DNA of 64,000 nt from Gleimia coleocanis DSM 15436 (GCF_000159015.1 NZ_DS999540.1:154137-218136); one strand, 5' to 3'; positions 18,217 to 27,753 are shown, numbered from the stretch's first letter. Numbers and translations: made by a program. Notes: generated from the letters alone by a model not told the origin.

Positions 18217-19302
18217 ATGGTTGAATCACACGCGAACCCCGCTCAGCTCATTAACCTGCCAGTTTTTAGTCGTACAATCCATCAGCGAACTTTAGATTTA
18301 GCAGCTTCCCTGGGCAGTCCTTTCCAAAATCACCCGGAGTTTCAGCGTTTTTCGAGTCTAGTGAATTCTTATTTGGGTGAGGGCAAAACTCTGCGTGCGT
18401 TAGGTGTAGCCGTCGGAGCGTTCCTGGCGGGTTCTAAGGATTTTACTTCTTCACCGCTAATTCGGGACTTAGGTGTGGCAATGGAGTTTTATCAGGCATC
18501 CGCTTTAGTGCATGATGACTTGATTGATGACGTGGATTTGCGTCGTTCCCATGCAACAATTCAAGTAGCTGCCCGCCAGTTTCTTCCTGCGGATGCAGCG
18601 GATGCGGCTGCAGTATTAGTTGGAGACTATCTGCTTTCCCTCAACCACGCTGCCACAAATATTGCCTTAGCTGAGGCTTCTGCCCCACTGCGAGATCAGA
18701 TTCACGCTTACATGGCAGGCATTACCGCCGAGGTCGCGTGGGGACAGTATCTTGACATCCTCACTGAAACACACTCTTTAGAGGATACAGCTGGTTTGCG
18801 CGCGCACGTTTTAGACGTGATTACTGTTAAGTCCGGATACTATTCAGTGATGCGTCCGCTGGTTTTGGGAGCTATTTCCGAGGGCGGTTCTGCTGAACTA
18901 ATTGCCGCGTTGGAAACTGCCGGAACTGCCTGGGGTATTGCGTTCCAAATGCGCGATGATGAAATTGGCATGTTCGGGGAAGAGTCGGTTACAGGTAAGC
19001 CAGTAAGTTCAGATTTAGCTGAAGGTAAACGTACAATCTTACTCTCCCTGGTTTTAGAACGAGTTTCAGCGCAGCAACGGAAAGTTCTATTGAACGCCCT
19101 CGGAAATAAGGAAATTACGGAAACTGAAGTTGCGCTGGTACGCGAAATCATTCGTGATTGCGGCGCCTACGCGGTACATGAAGAACTGATCGCCGACTAC
19201 GTAAACCAGGGGTTCGCAGCTTTTGAAAACCTCGCGTTACATGAAAAACACCAGCAGATTATCCGCGAATTTGCGGGTCTGCTGGTGAATCGAAAGTTCT
19301 AA
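18217..19302 (+). CDS. Polyprenyl (geranylgeranyl-type) diphosphate synthase
   Basis: 361 residues of the trans-prenyltransferase fold. The first aspartate-rich motif is in ALVHDDLIDDVDLRR (DDxxD, residues ~105-110); the second is QMRDDEIGMFGEE (DDxxG-like). Lys and Arg near SLGEGKTLRALG bind diphosphate. It condenses isopentenyl diphosphate onto allylic primers for carotenoid, menaquinone or lipid-carrier chains; chain length cannot be read here. It is convergent with the Rv2175c-like gene (12-bp gap), matching the idsA2-Rv2175c-pknL order of Mycobacterium (recalled). Confidence 0.9.
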   Translation: MVESHANPAQLINLPVFSRTIHQRTLDLAASLGSPFQNHPEFQRFSSLVNSYLGEGKTLRALGVAVGAFLAGSKDFTSSPLIRDLGVAMEFYQASALVHDDLIDDVDLRRSHATIQVAARQFLPADAADAAAVLVGDYLLSLNHAATNIALAEASAPLRDQIHAYMAGITAEVAWGQYLDILTETHSLEDTAGLRAHVLDVITVKSGYYSVMRPLVLGAISEGGSAELIAALETAGTAWGIAFQMRDDEIGMFGEESVTGKPVSSDLAEGKRTILLSLVLERVSAQQRKVLLNALGNKEITETEVALVREIIRDCGAYAVHEELIADYVNQGFAAFENLALHEKHQQIIREFAGLLVNRKF

Positions 19303-19314
19303 GATAAGCGGAAC

Positions 19315-19662
19315 TCAGAAAGTAATCGTCAAAATCGCGTTACGAACTTCCTTAACGCGGTTAGCCGCTAAAAGTTCCAGGGGACGAGCCTCTAAGTAAT
19401 CGTTGTAACGATCTAGCCACTCAGAAGCTTCCAAAAATTCAAAGCCCGCATCCAGAAGCATAATTAAAGTGCCACGCAACGCTGGATTAACCATCCAACC
19501 GTTAGGACCCTTTACGAAACAATCCTTCGGAATGAAAGGCTTCCGGTCGATGCGGATTTTAATCAAATCGTCTTCTTGCCACATCTGCTTAATACGGTTA
19601 GGGCCCACGCCCAAAAGCTGCGCGGCTTCTGCCTGGCTGTAGTATGCGTTCAAATCAGTCAT
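19315..19662 (-). CDS. Rv2175c-family DNA-binding protein
   Basis: 115 residues with an N-terminal winged-helix-like motif (YYSQAEAAQLLGVGPNRIKQMWQEDDL) and a C-terminal WLDRYNDYLEARPLELLAANRVKEV. This matches the actinobacterial Rv2175c family, whose mycobacterial member binds DNA and is phosphorylated by PknL. Divergent from the kinase gene 122 bp away, the same arrangement as in Mycobacterium, so it is probably a substrate of that kinase here (inference). Confidence 0.88.
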   Translation of the reverse strand: MTDLNAYYSQAEAAQLLGVGPNRIKQMWQEDDLIKIRIDRKPFIPKDCFVKGPNGWMVNPALRGTLIMLLDAGFEFLEASEWLDRYNDYLEARPLELLAANRVKEVRNAILTITF

Positions 19663-19771
19663 ACTTAGATAATATGAGGATTCCTTAGAAAACCATGAAT
19701 TTTGCGCGGATTGTCATAAAACTATTACAGGTTTAAGAGGTTTTAGTTCCCACTTCCCTACTCTCATTAAG

Positions 19772-19777
19772 TAGAAT
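19772..19777 (+). promoter_or_regulatory. -10 element suggesting a leaderless kinase transcript
   Basis: TAGAAT at 19772-19777 is followed after 7 bp by the GTG start at 19785, the spacing expected if transcription begins at or next to the start codon. No Shine-Dalgarno sequence is present upstream. The -35 is not recognisable. Confidence 0.45.
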
Positions 19778-19784
19778 TACTATC

Positions 19785-21782
19785 GTGGATAAAACTAGCG
19801 AAAACATGGCTGAAGCAGAGCAGAAACCCACCACGGAACAGGAACCATTAACTGATCCGTTAATCGGCATGCTCGTTGACGACCGTTACCGGGTTGAAAA
19901 ACTCCTGGCACGCGGTGGTATGGCAACCGTGTTTTTAGCTTACGATAAGCGACTCGACCGGGAAGTTGCCTTCAAAGTTATGCACCCACACCTTGCGGAA
20001 TCCGAAGAATTCGTGAACCGCTTCCGCCGGGAAGCTCGCGCCGCCGCAAAAATCCTGCACCCTTCCGTTGTCTCTGTATTCGACCAAGGCGTAGTAGGCG
20101 GTTCCGGCTACCTAGTCATGGAATACGTCCCCGGAGTAACTCTACGTACCCTACTCAATGAGCGCGGTGCCTTCACCGTCCGCGAGTCCCTCAAATACAC
20201 TGAAGCTATTCTCCACGCCCTCTCCGTTGCACACGGTGTAGGAATCATTCACCGTGACATTAAGCCTGAAAACGTCCTGGTAGCCGGCAGTGAAACCGTT
20301 AAAGTAGCTGACTTTGGTTTAGCTCGCGCCGCCTCAGACGTTTCAGCTGCCTCCACCGGCTCAGTCATGGGCACCGTCGCATACTTGGCGCCAGAAATCG
20401 TCGCCGAAACTAAACCAGATAACCGGTGCGACCTCTACGCATTAGGGATTCTGCTATTTGAAATGCTCACCGGTCACACTCCATTTGAAGACCGCACCGC
20501 AATTCAAGTGGCCCTCGCCCACGTCTCTGAAGAAATCCCTGCGCCTTCTACATTAGAACGCTGGCTACCACCAGAGATCGATGAACTAGTCTGCTCCCTC
20601 TCAGCAAAAGAAGTTTCAGAACGCCTACCAAACGCAGACAGCGCCCTAGATATGGTGCAACGCCTCAGACGAGAACTACCCCCATCAATTTTGGACCGCG
20701 CAGCCGAAGTTAAACCAGCAAATTCTTCTGAGGCAACCACTGTTATTAAAATGCGTGGCGAAACCATTGCTCTACCAGCTGAAGTCACCCAGTCTGCAAA
20801 TGAGACGGTAACAAGCTTCCCCGCTCGACCAACAGAAAGTCCAGAACTAAAAGAATTACCCGTGGCACTCCGCCCTCGGAAAACTAAAAAACGTAAGTGG
20901 AAAATCGTAATCTGGACTCTGCTGCTCATCACCCTACTCTCTGCCGGCGGATTAACCGGCACCTGGTGGTGGTATCAGCACGGCCCCGGCGCCTACCGCG
21001 AAGTATCTGACCTCTCCGGACTGTCATTTGCCGACGCCACGAAACACCTAGATATCCTCAAGGTAAAGTTCGAGGTTAAAGAAGAATACTCAGACACCGT
21101 TGCTGCAGGTACGATTATCGGGACTGATCCAGAAACCCCGGGAAGCCTCCATAAAGACTCAACTATCCTATTGCGAGTCTCAAAAGGCATTCATATGGTA
21201 GTAGTCCCCGACATCGTAGGTAAAACCAAAGAAGGCGCCAAAGTTGATTTAGAAGCCGGCGTACTGAAACTCGGTGAAGTCACCGAAGAATACTCAGAAT
21301 CAGTCCCACAAGGGCAGATTATCTCCACTGCTCCAACAGCCGGAGAAACAGTCGTTCACGATAGTGAAGTCAGCCTGGTGATTTCTAAGGGACGTCAACC
21401 TATCGAAGTCCCCAACCTGGTTGGGATAATCCGTGAAGACGCCCTCTCACGCCTTGAAAACTTGGGACTTAAAGTTAATGTCACCGAAGAGTTCAGTGAC
21501 ACTGTCCCTACCCACAACGTGATTTCTCAAGAACCAGCGGTTGCCTCAACTCTCTATAAGGGAGACGTCGTCAGCCTCGTCATTTCCAAAGGCCCGGAAC
21601 TACGCGAAGTACCAAATGTGATTGGTAAAAACCTAAACGAAGCTACTTCAATTTTGGAAGCTGCTGGGTTTAAAGTCGAAACCCGCAAGATTTTCATTAC
21701 CTTTGGACTAGTTGCAGACCAAAGTTCCCCAGCAGGAACTAAGTTAAAGGTTGGTAGCACGATTACGCTTTCGCTAGTTTAA
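19785..21782 (+). CDS. pknL: PknB/PknL-type Ser/Thr protein kinase with four PASTA repeats
   Basis: 665 residues. Kinase domain ~35-295: LLARGGMATVFLA glycine loop, VAFKVM Lys64, HRDIKPENV with Asp158, ADFGLA at 175-180 and GTVAYLAPE. A disordered juxtamembrane linker follows, then a single membrane span at ~372-396 (IVIWTLLLITLLSAGGL) and four extracellular PASTA units from ~405 to the end, each beginning V-P-(D/N)-(I/L/V)-(V/I)-G or a variant. PASTA kinases sense muropeptides or lipid II and tune cell-wall synthesis and division. M. tuberculosis PknL lacks PASTA repeats, so the symbol is positional and the sensor half is PknB-like. GTG 19785 is used; ATG 19806 is an alternative. Confidence 0.88.
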   Translation: MDKTSENMAEAEQKPTTEQEPLTDPLIGMLVDDRYRVEKLLARGGMATVFLAYDKRLDREVAFKVMHPHLAESEEFVNRFRREARAAAKILHPSVVSVFDQGVVGGSGYLVMEYVPGVTLRTLLNERGAFTVRESLKYTEAILHALSVAHGVGIIHRDIKPENVLVAGSETVKVADFGLARAASDVSAASTGSVMGTVAYLAPEIVAETKPDNRCDLYALGILLFEMLTGHTPFEDRTAIQVALAHVSEEIPAPSTLERWLPPEIDELVCSLSAKEVSERLPNADSALDMVQRLRRELPPSILDRAAEVKPANSSEATTVIKMRGETIALPAEVTQSANETVTSFPARPTESPELKELPVALRPRKTKKRKWKIVIWTLLLITLLSAGGLTGTWWWYQHGPGAYREVSDLSGLSFADATKHLDILKVKFEVKEEYSDTVAAGTIIGTDPETPGSLHKDSTILLRVSKGIHMVVVPDIVGKTKEGAKVDLEAGVLKLGEVTEEYSESVPQGQIISTAPTAGETVVHDSEVSLVISKGRQPIEVPNLVGIIREDALSRLENLGLKVNVTEEFSDTVPTHNVISQEPAVASTLYKGDVVSLVISKGPELREVPNVIGKNLNEATSILEAAGFKVETRKIFITFGLVADQSSPAGTKLKVGSTITLSLV

Positions 21783-22296
21783 ACTGCAACCCCGATAAAA
21801 TTAGCAGAAGCGAAAACAGTAAAACATAGAGGCAACTTACTTTAAAACCCTTAACCTCAACGCAAGTAGAAGCTAAAAAAGACCTAAAATCTAAGAAATT
21901 GAATATAAACAGCTACATCAAAAGAACTAAACCGGACCACTTCTTATACTGCTAAAAGTACAAATTTCCTTCCCTGTAAGTTAAATAACTATAGTAGTAA
22001 TGATATTGCTCGAACCAACATGGCATCCCGCAGGATCTTCGATAACCCATGTGATTGGCAATCTTGAAAATAGCCCGGAACAGGATGCAAGACAGTTGGA
22101 TAGCCGAACAAAGCCCCCTACTAGCCTGCGTATAGTTTTCACTAGCACAGCATGCTGTGGAGTAGCTCACATCCTGTTCACCTCTTTCAGTTGCCACCCG
22201 ATGAACATCTGAAGATTGAACACTATTAGTCACGTAACCATCTTCATTTACTTCTCAGATGAACTTACTGCGCATAATCAAAGTATTCGTAAGAAA
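21783..22296. other. Gene-poor 0.5-kb stretch, nothing recognisable
   Basis: AT-rich in its first third. Two mutually antisense open frames (21952-22233 minus, 22000-22212 plus) have no good ribosome site, no recognisable domain and cysteine/tyrosine-heavy compositions typical of chance frames. No inverted terminal repeats or RNA genes were seen. It borders the accessory sulfatase module and may be a decayed remnant. Confidence 0.5.
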
Positions 22297-23745
22297 CTAA
22301 ACTGGTAGAGCTTTCTTATGTGTGTTATCCCCATCGCGGTTTTCATTATCGGTTACGTAAGTACGCGTATCGTTATAGCCCGCATGTGGTGGGTGTACTT
22401 GTCCGCGGCCACGAATATCACGGTGGAATGCTCTATACACTTCTGTTTCATGCGCAGCAAACCACTGGCCCATTAACGAAGCTAACTCATCACGCACCTT
22501 TTCATATGATTCATCATGAACTAGATTATTTAGTTCAGCAGGATCATTTTTTAAGTCGTACAGTTCCTGTGGCCCGTCAAAACGATCAATGAACTTTAAG
22601 TCACCGTAGCGAATCATGCGTCCTCCCCCGTACTCATCGAAAACCATGACGGGTTCATCTGAATCGCGGATTTCCCCGCGGGCTAAATCTGCAATTGAAC
22701 GAGCACCACGTAAAGGATCTTCTGGTGGAGTTATCTCTGCTAGTTCACAAACCGTTTCAAAGAAGCTACATGCTGAAACATGATCATCTACTTTACGGTA
22801 CTCATGCTGCCCAGGAAGATGAATGATGAATGGAACTCGCACGGAATTTTCCCAGAAGTTTAATGGGAAAGTACCGTTCCCCTTGCCCCAAATGCCATGT
22901 TGCCCGCAACTAAAACCGTTATCCGACATGTACATAACCACAGTGTTATCAGCGTAAGCGTTCTCTTCAAGCGCTTTCAGTATATCGCCCACGGCGTTAT
23001 CTACACCTGTTAAAGAAGCTGCGTAACCTCTAAGGCTAGGCACTGGGTCTGCGAATGCATCTGCGAAATCATCATAGTATTTAGTCCACGGGTGGGGTTC
23101 TTCTCTTGGGATTGAGGGAAAATCTGTATCCGCGTATAAGTCCATAAGTTCTTGCGGATGGTTATTTATCCAAGGTGAATGTGGAGCAGTAAAATTAACC
23201 ATTAAGAAGAATGGTTTTTCTTCATTAACTGATGCTGCGCTCTGAATGAAATCACAAGCGTTTTCTGCAATTGCGTCGGTAAAATACTTTGGCTCAGTCG
23301 CTTCATTACCATTCTCATCCCAAATGGGAGCGTTATAGTACGGACCGCCTCCATATCTGTGCGCATACCAATATGAAAACCCTGGTGCTGGGGTTTGTGA
23401 AGTGCCAACATGCCATTTGCCGACCATACCGCAATAGTAGCCGTTATCATCGAGTACTTCCGGTAAGGTAATGATTCCGTCTAAGAAAGGCTCCTCCAAT
23501 GCATCTGGATGGCGGCCCCCCACCAGCCAATCGTGGATACCATGTGCCGAAGGCATACGTCCGGTTAGCAGGGTCCCGCGAGCTGGCGAGCATACTGGTG
23601 AGGCACAGTAATAGTTACTGAAGGTGGATGATTCCTTTGAAAGCTGGTCTAGATTTGGAGTCTGCAATTCAGGCCAGTGTTCGCTCGTTGCCCACGGCCC
23701 TTGATCATCCGTTACAAAAATCACAAAGTTTGGTTGTTTGTTCAT
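22297..23745 (-). CDS. Type I sulfatase (formylglycine-dependent)
   Basis: 482 residues. The N-terminal metal pair FVTDDQGPW (Asp13, Asp14) and the sulfatase signature CSPARGTLLTGR (Cys52, Arg56) show a Cys-type enzyme that needs conversion of Cys to formylglycine by FGE; no FGE gene is in the window. Further metal and substrate residues lie in NFTAPHSPW and VMYMSDNGFSCGQHG. No signal peptide, so probably cytoplasmic, acting on sulfated sugars brought in by the nearby transporter (inference). It is divergent from the LacI gene, 65 bp between starts. No close homologue is present in the core regions around it, and the CGAGGGCG word is absent from the whole module. Confidence 0.88.
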   Translation of the reverse strand: MNKQPNFVIFVTDDQGPWATSEHWPELQTPNLDQLSKESSTFSNYYCASPVCSPARGTLLTGRMPSAHGIHDWLVGGRHPDALEEPFLDGIITLPEVLDDNGYYCGMVGKWHVGTSQTPAPGFSYWYAHRYGGGPYYNAPIWDENGNEATEPKYFTDAIAENACDFIQSAASVNEEKPFFLMVNFTAPHSPWINNHPQELMDLYADTDFPSIPREEPHPWTKYYDDFADAFADPVPSLRGYAASLTGVDNAVGDILKALEENAYADNTVVMYMSDNGFSCGQHGIWGKGNGTFPLNFWENSVRVPFIIHLPGQHEYRKVDDHVSACSFFETVCELAEITPPEDPLRGARSIADLARGEIRDSDEPVMVFDEYGGGRMIRYGDLKFIDRFDGPQELYDLKNDPAELNNLVHDESYEKVRDELASLMGQWFAAHETEVYRAFHRDIRGRGQVHPPHAGYNDTRTYVTDNENRDGDNTHKKALPV

Positions 23746-23810
23746 TTGTGTATCCTTATTTAAGGGTCCTATAAAAGAATAGAACTCATACTGTGCCGAA
23801 GAGAGGGATT

Positions 23811-24806
23811 ATGGCCCGCGCAACTCGTAAGGATGTAGCTACACTCGCTAACGTATCTGTTTCCACTGTTTCACATATTATGAATAATCGTGGCGAAGAA
23901 CTTGGTTTTTCCGCAGATACTGAAGAACGCGTCCGTAAAGCAGCTCAAAAGCTCGGCTACATTCCGCGGGCATCTGCCCGAAACTTCCGTTATCAAGATA
24001 GTAGAGTTATCGCTTTTTTCACTACTGAAGCGCCTTCTTCCCTACGTCTGCCTGTCTTTAATGAACTTATCACGAGCGCTATTGAAACAGCCCGTGAGGC
24101 AAATTATTTTATTCTTCCAATTCCGGTAAACGATGATCCGTTAGGAACAGTAGCTGGAACGATACGGGATATTGAGCTTGCTGGAGCAGTAGTTCGCGAC
24201 GACGTTCGTCTTCGAGATGCTATTCCTCTCTTACTTAAAAACGATGTGCCCTCAGTTTGGGTGAACACTGGTTTACTTGATGCACCGGATCCTCAAACCA
24301 CCAGTATCGTTGTTGAGGAAGAACCTGGGGTTTTAGAAATGCTCAGTTCTTTCAACGTTTCCACTGTGGTTAAGCCGGTTCTAATCAGTGGCCCTGGTAA
24401 AGACTCTGGTCGTATTGAGACTTTCTTACAGTACTTCCCTAATGCAGTGAGGGTAAATGCTGGTGGTTGGTCTTTCCATGATGGTTATGAAGTTGGTGCT
24501 GAGGTAGCCGGTTCTGAACCGGATCTAATTTTCGCTGCTAATGATTATCTGGCTTACGGTTTCATGTCCTATGCCGCTGATAACAATCTATTTTCCAACG
24601 ATTTTCCTCGTATTTTCGGCTTTGGTGATGTGGGGGCACTCCCCACATCACCTAACCGATTATCTTCTATTGAATGGCCTTTAGCTGAAGCGTCACGGTT
24701 AGCTGTAGATGTTTTGATTCATCATCTGCGTGATACCGAACCCTTATCTAAAGGTGTTATCCGCGTGCTTAAGACCTCTGCTCATCCGCGTGAATCTACT
24801 CGTTAA
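23811..24806 (+). CDS. LacI/GalR-family transcriptional regulator
   Basis: 331 residues from ATG 23811 (GAGAGGG upstream). The N-terminal HTH and hinge are TRKDVATLANVSVSTVSHIMN and AAQKLGYIPRASARNFR. The periplasmic-binding-like effector domain starts near residue 60 (VIAFFTTEAPSSLRLPVF) and ends with FGFGDVGALPTSPNRLSSIEW. LacI regulators repress carbohydrate genes until a sugar ligand binds. Position between the divergent sulfatase and the convergent MFS gene suggests it controls both; a palindrome with central CG upstream of the MFS gene is the best operator candidate. Confidence 0.9.
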   Translation: MARATRKDVATLANVSVSTVSHIMNNRGEELGFSADTEERVRKAAQKLGYIPRASARNFRYQDSRVIAFFTTEAPSSLRLPVFNELITSAIETAREANYFILPIPVNDDPLGTVAGTIRDIELAGAVVRDDVRLRDAIPLLLKNDVPSVWVNTGLLDAPDPQTTSIVVEEEPGVLEMLSSFNVSTVVKPVLISGPGKDSGRIETFLQYFPNAVRVNAGGWSFHDGYEVGAEVAGSEPDLIFAANDYLAYGFMSYAADNNLFSNDFPRIFGFGDVGALPTSPNRLSSIEWPLAEASRLAVDVLIHHLRDTEPLSKGVIRVLKTSAHPRESTR

Positions 24807-24817
24807 GTAGGTTTTGA

Positions 24818-26179
24818 CTATTTGGTTTCAGCCAGTTTGCCTTCTGCGACATCTTCGAGGCTTTCAGCAGTTGATGCCAGCCAAGGGTTAGCCCACACAA
24901 GAATGAACATCAGCAGGTACACCAAAGAAAATGGTGCAATAGCGTAATAACCATACTTTGCTACCAGGACTGGTACCAGGAAAGATACCGTTGCTGACAT
25001 TACGCGTGCCATGGACTGAGTGAAGCCAGCGCCGAATCCTCGTAGCTCAGTTGGGTATGCTTCAACGGACCAGACGAGTGCCAGCATACCTGGACCGAAG
25101 TAAGTGGTGAAGCTCCAGATTACGAATGCTGCGAAAAGGATGACGTTAGAGAGAGCTCCCATCAGACCCAGAACTGCAGCTACAACTGTGAGGATTGCAG
25201 CGGTAATTAACCCAAGGTTACGACGGTTTACTCGGTCAATGAAGTAAGCGCCGATAAAGAGTGCTAGGAAGGCAACCACGTTTGCTAGTAGTGAGATCAG
25301 AAGGTTTGCGGAAGCGGGTACGCCAGCTTCCGCAAAGATTACTGGACCGAGGAATGATACGACAGGACCGGCAGTTGAGTTAAGCATGAAGAATGCGGTG
25401 CAGACCAGTACTCGGCGGCGTGCATCTCCGTGGAATAGTTTCCGGTATTCGCGGTTGGTTTTACGAGGGCGGACTTCTTTCATCTCGTCTTCAAGACCGA
25501 GTGCACGAATAATTTTCCATGCTTTTTCGGTTTCACCATTTTGAATCAACCAGCGCGGAGATTCAGGTAGTTTCTTACGTAGAAGTAGAACGATTGCCGC
25601 CGGGATTGCAGCGAATACAAACATGCCTCGCCAAATCCAATCGTAGTGTGCTTCCGGAACTACAGCGTAGAGTGCCATGGCTAGTAGGATAGCGAACATT
25701 GCGCCTAGTACCAGCATGATGTTCAGCAGAGAACCGGTAATCCTACCACGACGCGCTTTCGGAGCGATTTCAGCTAAGTATGCTGATGATGTTGAGAGGT
25801 CCATACCGATCGCAACGCCGATGAGGAAGCGTAGTACCCAGAGCATCCAGACTTGTGTAATCGCACCTGCAAGAATTGCAGTTACGATGAATACCCAAAG
25901 GTTGAATGCGAAGACTTTTTTGCGTCCGATTCGGTCAGACAAGTCACCGAAGAAGATTAAGCCAACAGCTGTTCCGATAAATGAGATTGCAACCAAGAGG
26001 CCTTTATCTGCTGGGGTTAAAGAGAATGAAGATGATAGGAAGACCATGGCGACACCAATAACTGCCAGGTCATACCCATCAATGAATTCGCCGAATGCGA
26101 TTAGGGTTGACGTGTGTTTTTTAATGAATTTTGCGTCTTTTGGCGATATTTCGCCGGTTTCAAGATCTGTTGCATGCAT
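24818..26179 (-). CDS. MFS transporter, sugar-porter/metabolite:H+ symporter type
   Basis: 453 residues from ATG 26179 (GAGGAGAG 8 bp upstream), with twelve predicted membrane helices. MFS signatures: the loop 2-3 motif GDLSDRIGRKKVF, SPRWLIQNGETEKAW after helix 6, and the second-half counterpart FIDRVNRRNLGL. It fits the sugar-porter or MHS subfamilies. The 3' end lies 11 bp from the convergent LacI gene. It probably imports the sugar or sulfated compound processed by the sulfatase (inference from neighbours). Confidence 0.88.
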   Translation of the reverse strand: MHATDLETGEISPKDAKFIKKHTSTLIAFGEFIDGYDLAVIGVAMVFLSSSFSLTPADKGLLVAISFIGTAVGLIFFGDLSDRIGRKKVFAFNLWVFIVTAILAGAITQVWMLWVLRFLIGVAIGMDLSTSSAYLAEIAPKARRGRITGSLLNIMLVLGAMFAILLAMALYAVVPEAHYDWIWRGMFVFAAIPAAIVLLLRKKLPESPRWLIQNGETEKAWKIIRALGLEDEMKEVRPRKTNREYRKLFHGDARRRVLVCTAFFMLNSTAGPVVSFLGPVIFAEAGVPASANLLISLLANVVAFLALFIGAYFIDRVNRRNLGLITAAILTVVAAVLGLMGALSNVILFAAFVIWSFTTYFGPGMLALVWSVEAYPTELRGFGAGFTQSMARVMSATVSFLVPVLVAKYGYYAIAPFSLVYLLMFILVWANPWLASTAESLEDVAEGKLAETK

Positions 26180-26228
26180 TTTAACTCTCCTCTGAGTTAG
26201 GTACACCATTGTATGCTTGCACACTGAT

Positions 26229-26244
26229 ATTATCACGTGATAAT
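26229..26244. promoter_or_regulatory. Perfect 16-bp palindrome upstream of the MFS gene (candidate LacI operator)
   Basis: ATTATCACGTGATAAT is a perfect palindrome with central CG, the usual shape of LacI-family operators, 50 bp upstream of the MFS ATG. On the minus strand it overlaps a plausible -10 (TAATAT) with TTGTAG 18 bp further upstream, so binding would block transcription. No second full copy was seen in the sulfatase/LacI intergenic region. Confidence 0.55.
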
Positions 26245-26335
26245 AGTCTTCTACAATCACTTTTGAGCGCAAAATTAAACTAATCTAGAACGTGAAGCAC
26301 TCCAAAATCAGGAAATAAAAGCTTACAACGAAAAG

Positions 26336-27667
26336 CTACAACAACTCAGCAACCTTAAACGCCATCTCCAAAGACTGCTGGTGGTTAAGACGCGGATCAA
26401 CCAAGGACTCATAGCGTTCTTCCAAATCCAGCTCATTCAAATCAAACGCGCCACCCAGCACCTCAGTCACATCATCTCCAGTAAGCTCAATGTGTAAACC
26501 ACCTGCAACTGTACCAACCTGCCGGTGGGCTACGAAAAAGCCCTCTACCTCACGCATAACCGTATCAAAATGGCGGGTTTTAATCCCCGAGGATGTATGG
26601 ATAGTGTTTCCGTGCATTGGGTCAGTCAACCAAGTAACCGCAATCCCCTCAGCCTTAACCCGCTCTAAAACCGGAGGCAACACGTCTGCAATCTTATCTG
26701 CCCCCATGCGAGTAATCACCGTAAACTTACCCGGTTCATTAGCAGGATTAAGCTTGGAAGCTAACTGTAAGACATCCTCAGCAGTACCCGTAGGACCAAG
26801 TTTCACACCTATTGGGTTACGCACTTTAGAAAGCAGCTCCACATGAGCGCCCTCGGGAATTCGCGTACGCTCCCCAATCCACAAAAAGTGCCCCGAAGTA
26901 TTATAAAGCTGCCCCGAAAGCGGATCCTTACGCACCATCGCCGACTCATACTCTAAAAGCAAAGCCTCATGCGACGCGTAAAAATCCACGTCCTTTAAAC
27001 CATCAATCTCCGCCCCAGACGCCACCATGAAACGCAACGCCCGTTGAATATCCGCCGCTAAACTCTCATACCGTGCATACGCTGGATTAGAAGTAAACCC
27101 CTCATTCCAGGTATGAACCAAATTCAAATCCGCAAAACCGCCCTTAGTAAAAGCCCGCATCAAGTTCAACGTCGCTGAACAATGCTGGTACATCTCCAGC
27201 AGACGCGCCGGATCCGCCTCACGCTCCGAAGCACTAAAGCCAATCCCATTCACCGCGTCCCCACGGTAAGCAGGCAAAGAAACACCCTCACGCGTCTCCA
27301 AAGCATTCGTACGCGGCTTCGCATACTGCCCGGCAATACGCCCAATCTTCACAACTGGCAGTGCCGCACCATAACTTAAGACCACGCCCATTTGCAGCAT
27401 CGTCTGAATCTTCAAACGAATCTGCGCCTCAGTAGTAGAAGCAAAAGTCTCTGCGCAGTCACCACCCATCAAAACGAAACTATCCCCACTCCCCGCGCGG
27501 GCAATTTCTTTCGTTAAACGTTCAATCTCCGTGGCAAAAACTAAACCAGGACGCTGCCGCAACACCTCAATAATCTGACGTAGCTGGTCTAAATCAGCGT
27601 AATCAGGTTGCTGTAAAGCTGGTAGATTACGCCAAGTTTCAAGCGCGTTAGTTTCAGAAATACTCAT
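26336..27667 (-). CDS. aroG: Class II 3-deoxy-7-phosphoheptulonate synthase
   Basis: 443 residues of the plant/actinobacterial type II DAHP synthase: NLPALQQPDY near the N-terminus, VLMGGDCAETF (Mn-binding Cys), PAYRGDAVNGIGF, SHEALLLEYE, LWIGERTR, HVELLSKVRNPIGVKLGP and WLTDPMHGNTI. It condenses PEP and erythrose-4-phosphate, the first step of the shikimate pathway. ATG 27667 is used; a GTG three codons earlier is possible. It follows the PFK gene in the same direction across an intergenic hairpin. Confidence 0.94.
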   Translation of the reverse strand: MSISETNALETWRNLPALQQPDYADLDQLRQIIEVLRQRPGLVFATEIERLTKEIARAGSGDSFVLMGGDCAETFASTTEAQIRLKIQTMLQMGVVLSYGAALPVVKIGRIAGQYAKPRTNALETREGVSLPAYRGDAVNGIGFSASEREADPARLLEMYQHCSATLNLMRAFTKGGFADLNLVHTWNEGFTSNPAYARYESLAADIQRALRFMVASGAEIDGLKDVDFYASHEALLLEYESAMVRKDPLSGQLYNTSGHFLWIGERTRIPEGAHVELLSKVRNPIGVKLGPTGTAEDVLQLASKLNPANEPGKFTVITRMGADKIADVLPPVLERVKAEGIAVTWLTDPMHGNTIHTSSGIKTRHFDTVMREVEGFFVAHRQVGTVAGGLHIELTGDDVTEVLGGAFDLNELDLEERYESLVDPRLNHQQSLEMAFKVAELL

Positions 27668-27696
27668 TTTTACCACTTCAACTGAAAGGGGCTACC

Positions 27697-27724
27697 GCCC
27701 TCCGGGATTCCCCGGTTACAGGGC
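27697..27724 (-). terminator. Stem-loop between PFK and DAHP synthase genes
   Basis: Nested arms GCCCT...AGGGC and CCGGG-ATTC-CCCGG, extendable by GGGG/CCCC outside. It lies between two leftward genes and probably terminates or attenuates PFK transcription. No clear U-tract. Confidence 0.5.
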
Positions 27725-27753
27725 GATAACCCCCAACAGTTTATTTAGTTAAA

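Noticed and set aside
21952..22233. 93-residue minus-strand ORF and the opposing 70-residue ORF
   Set aside because: Mutually antisense, no ribosome site, no domain, Cys/Tyr-heavy composition; called gene-poor DNA instead.
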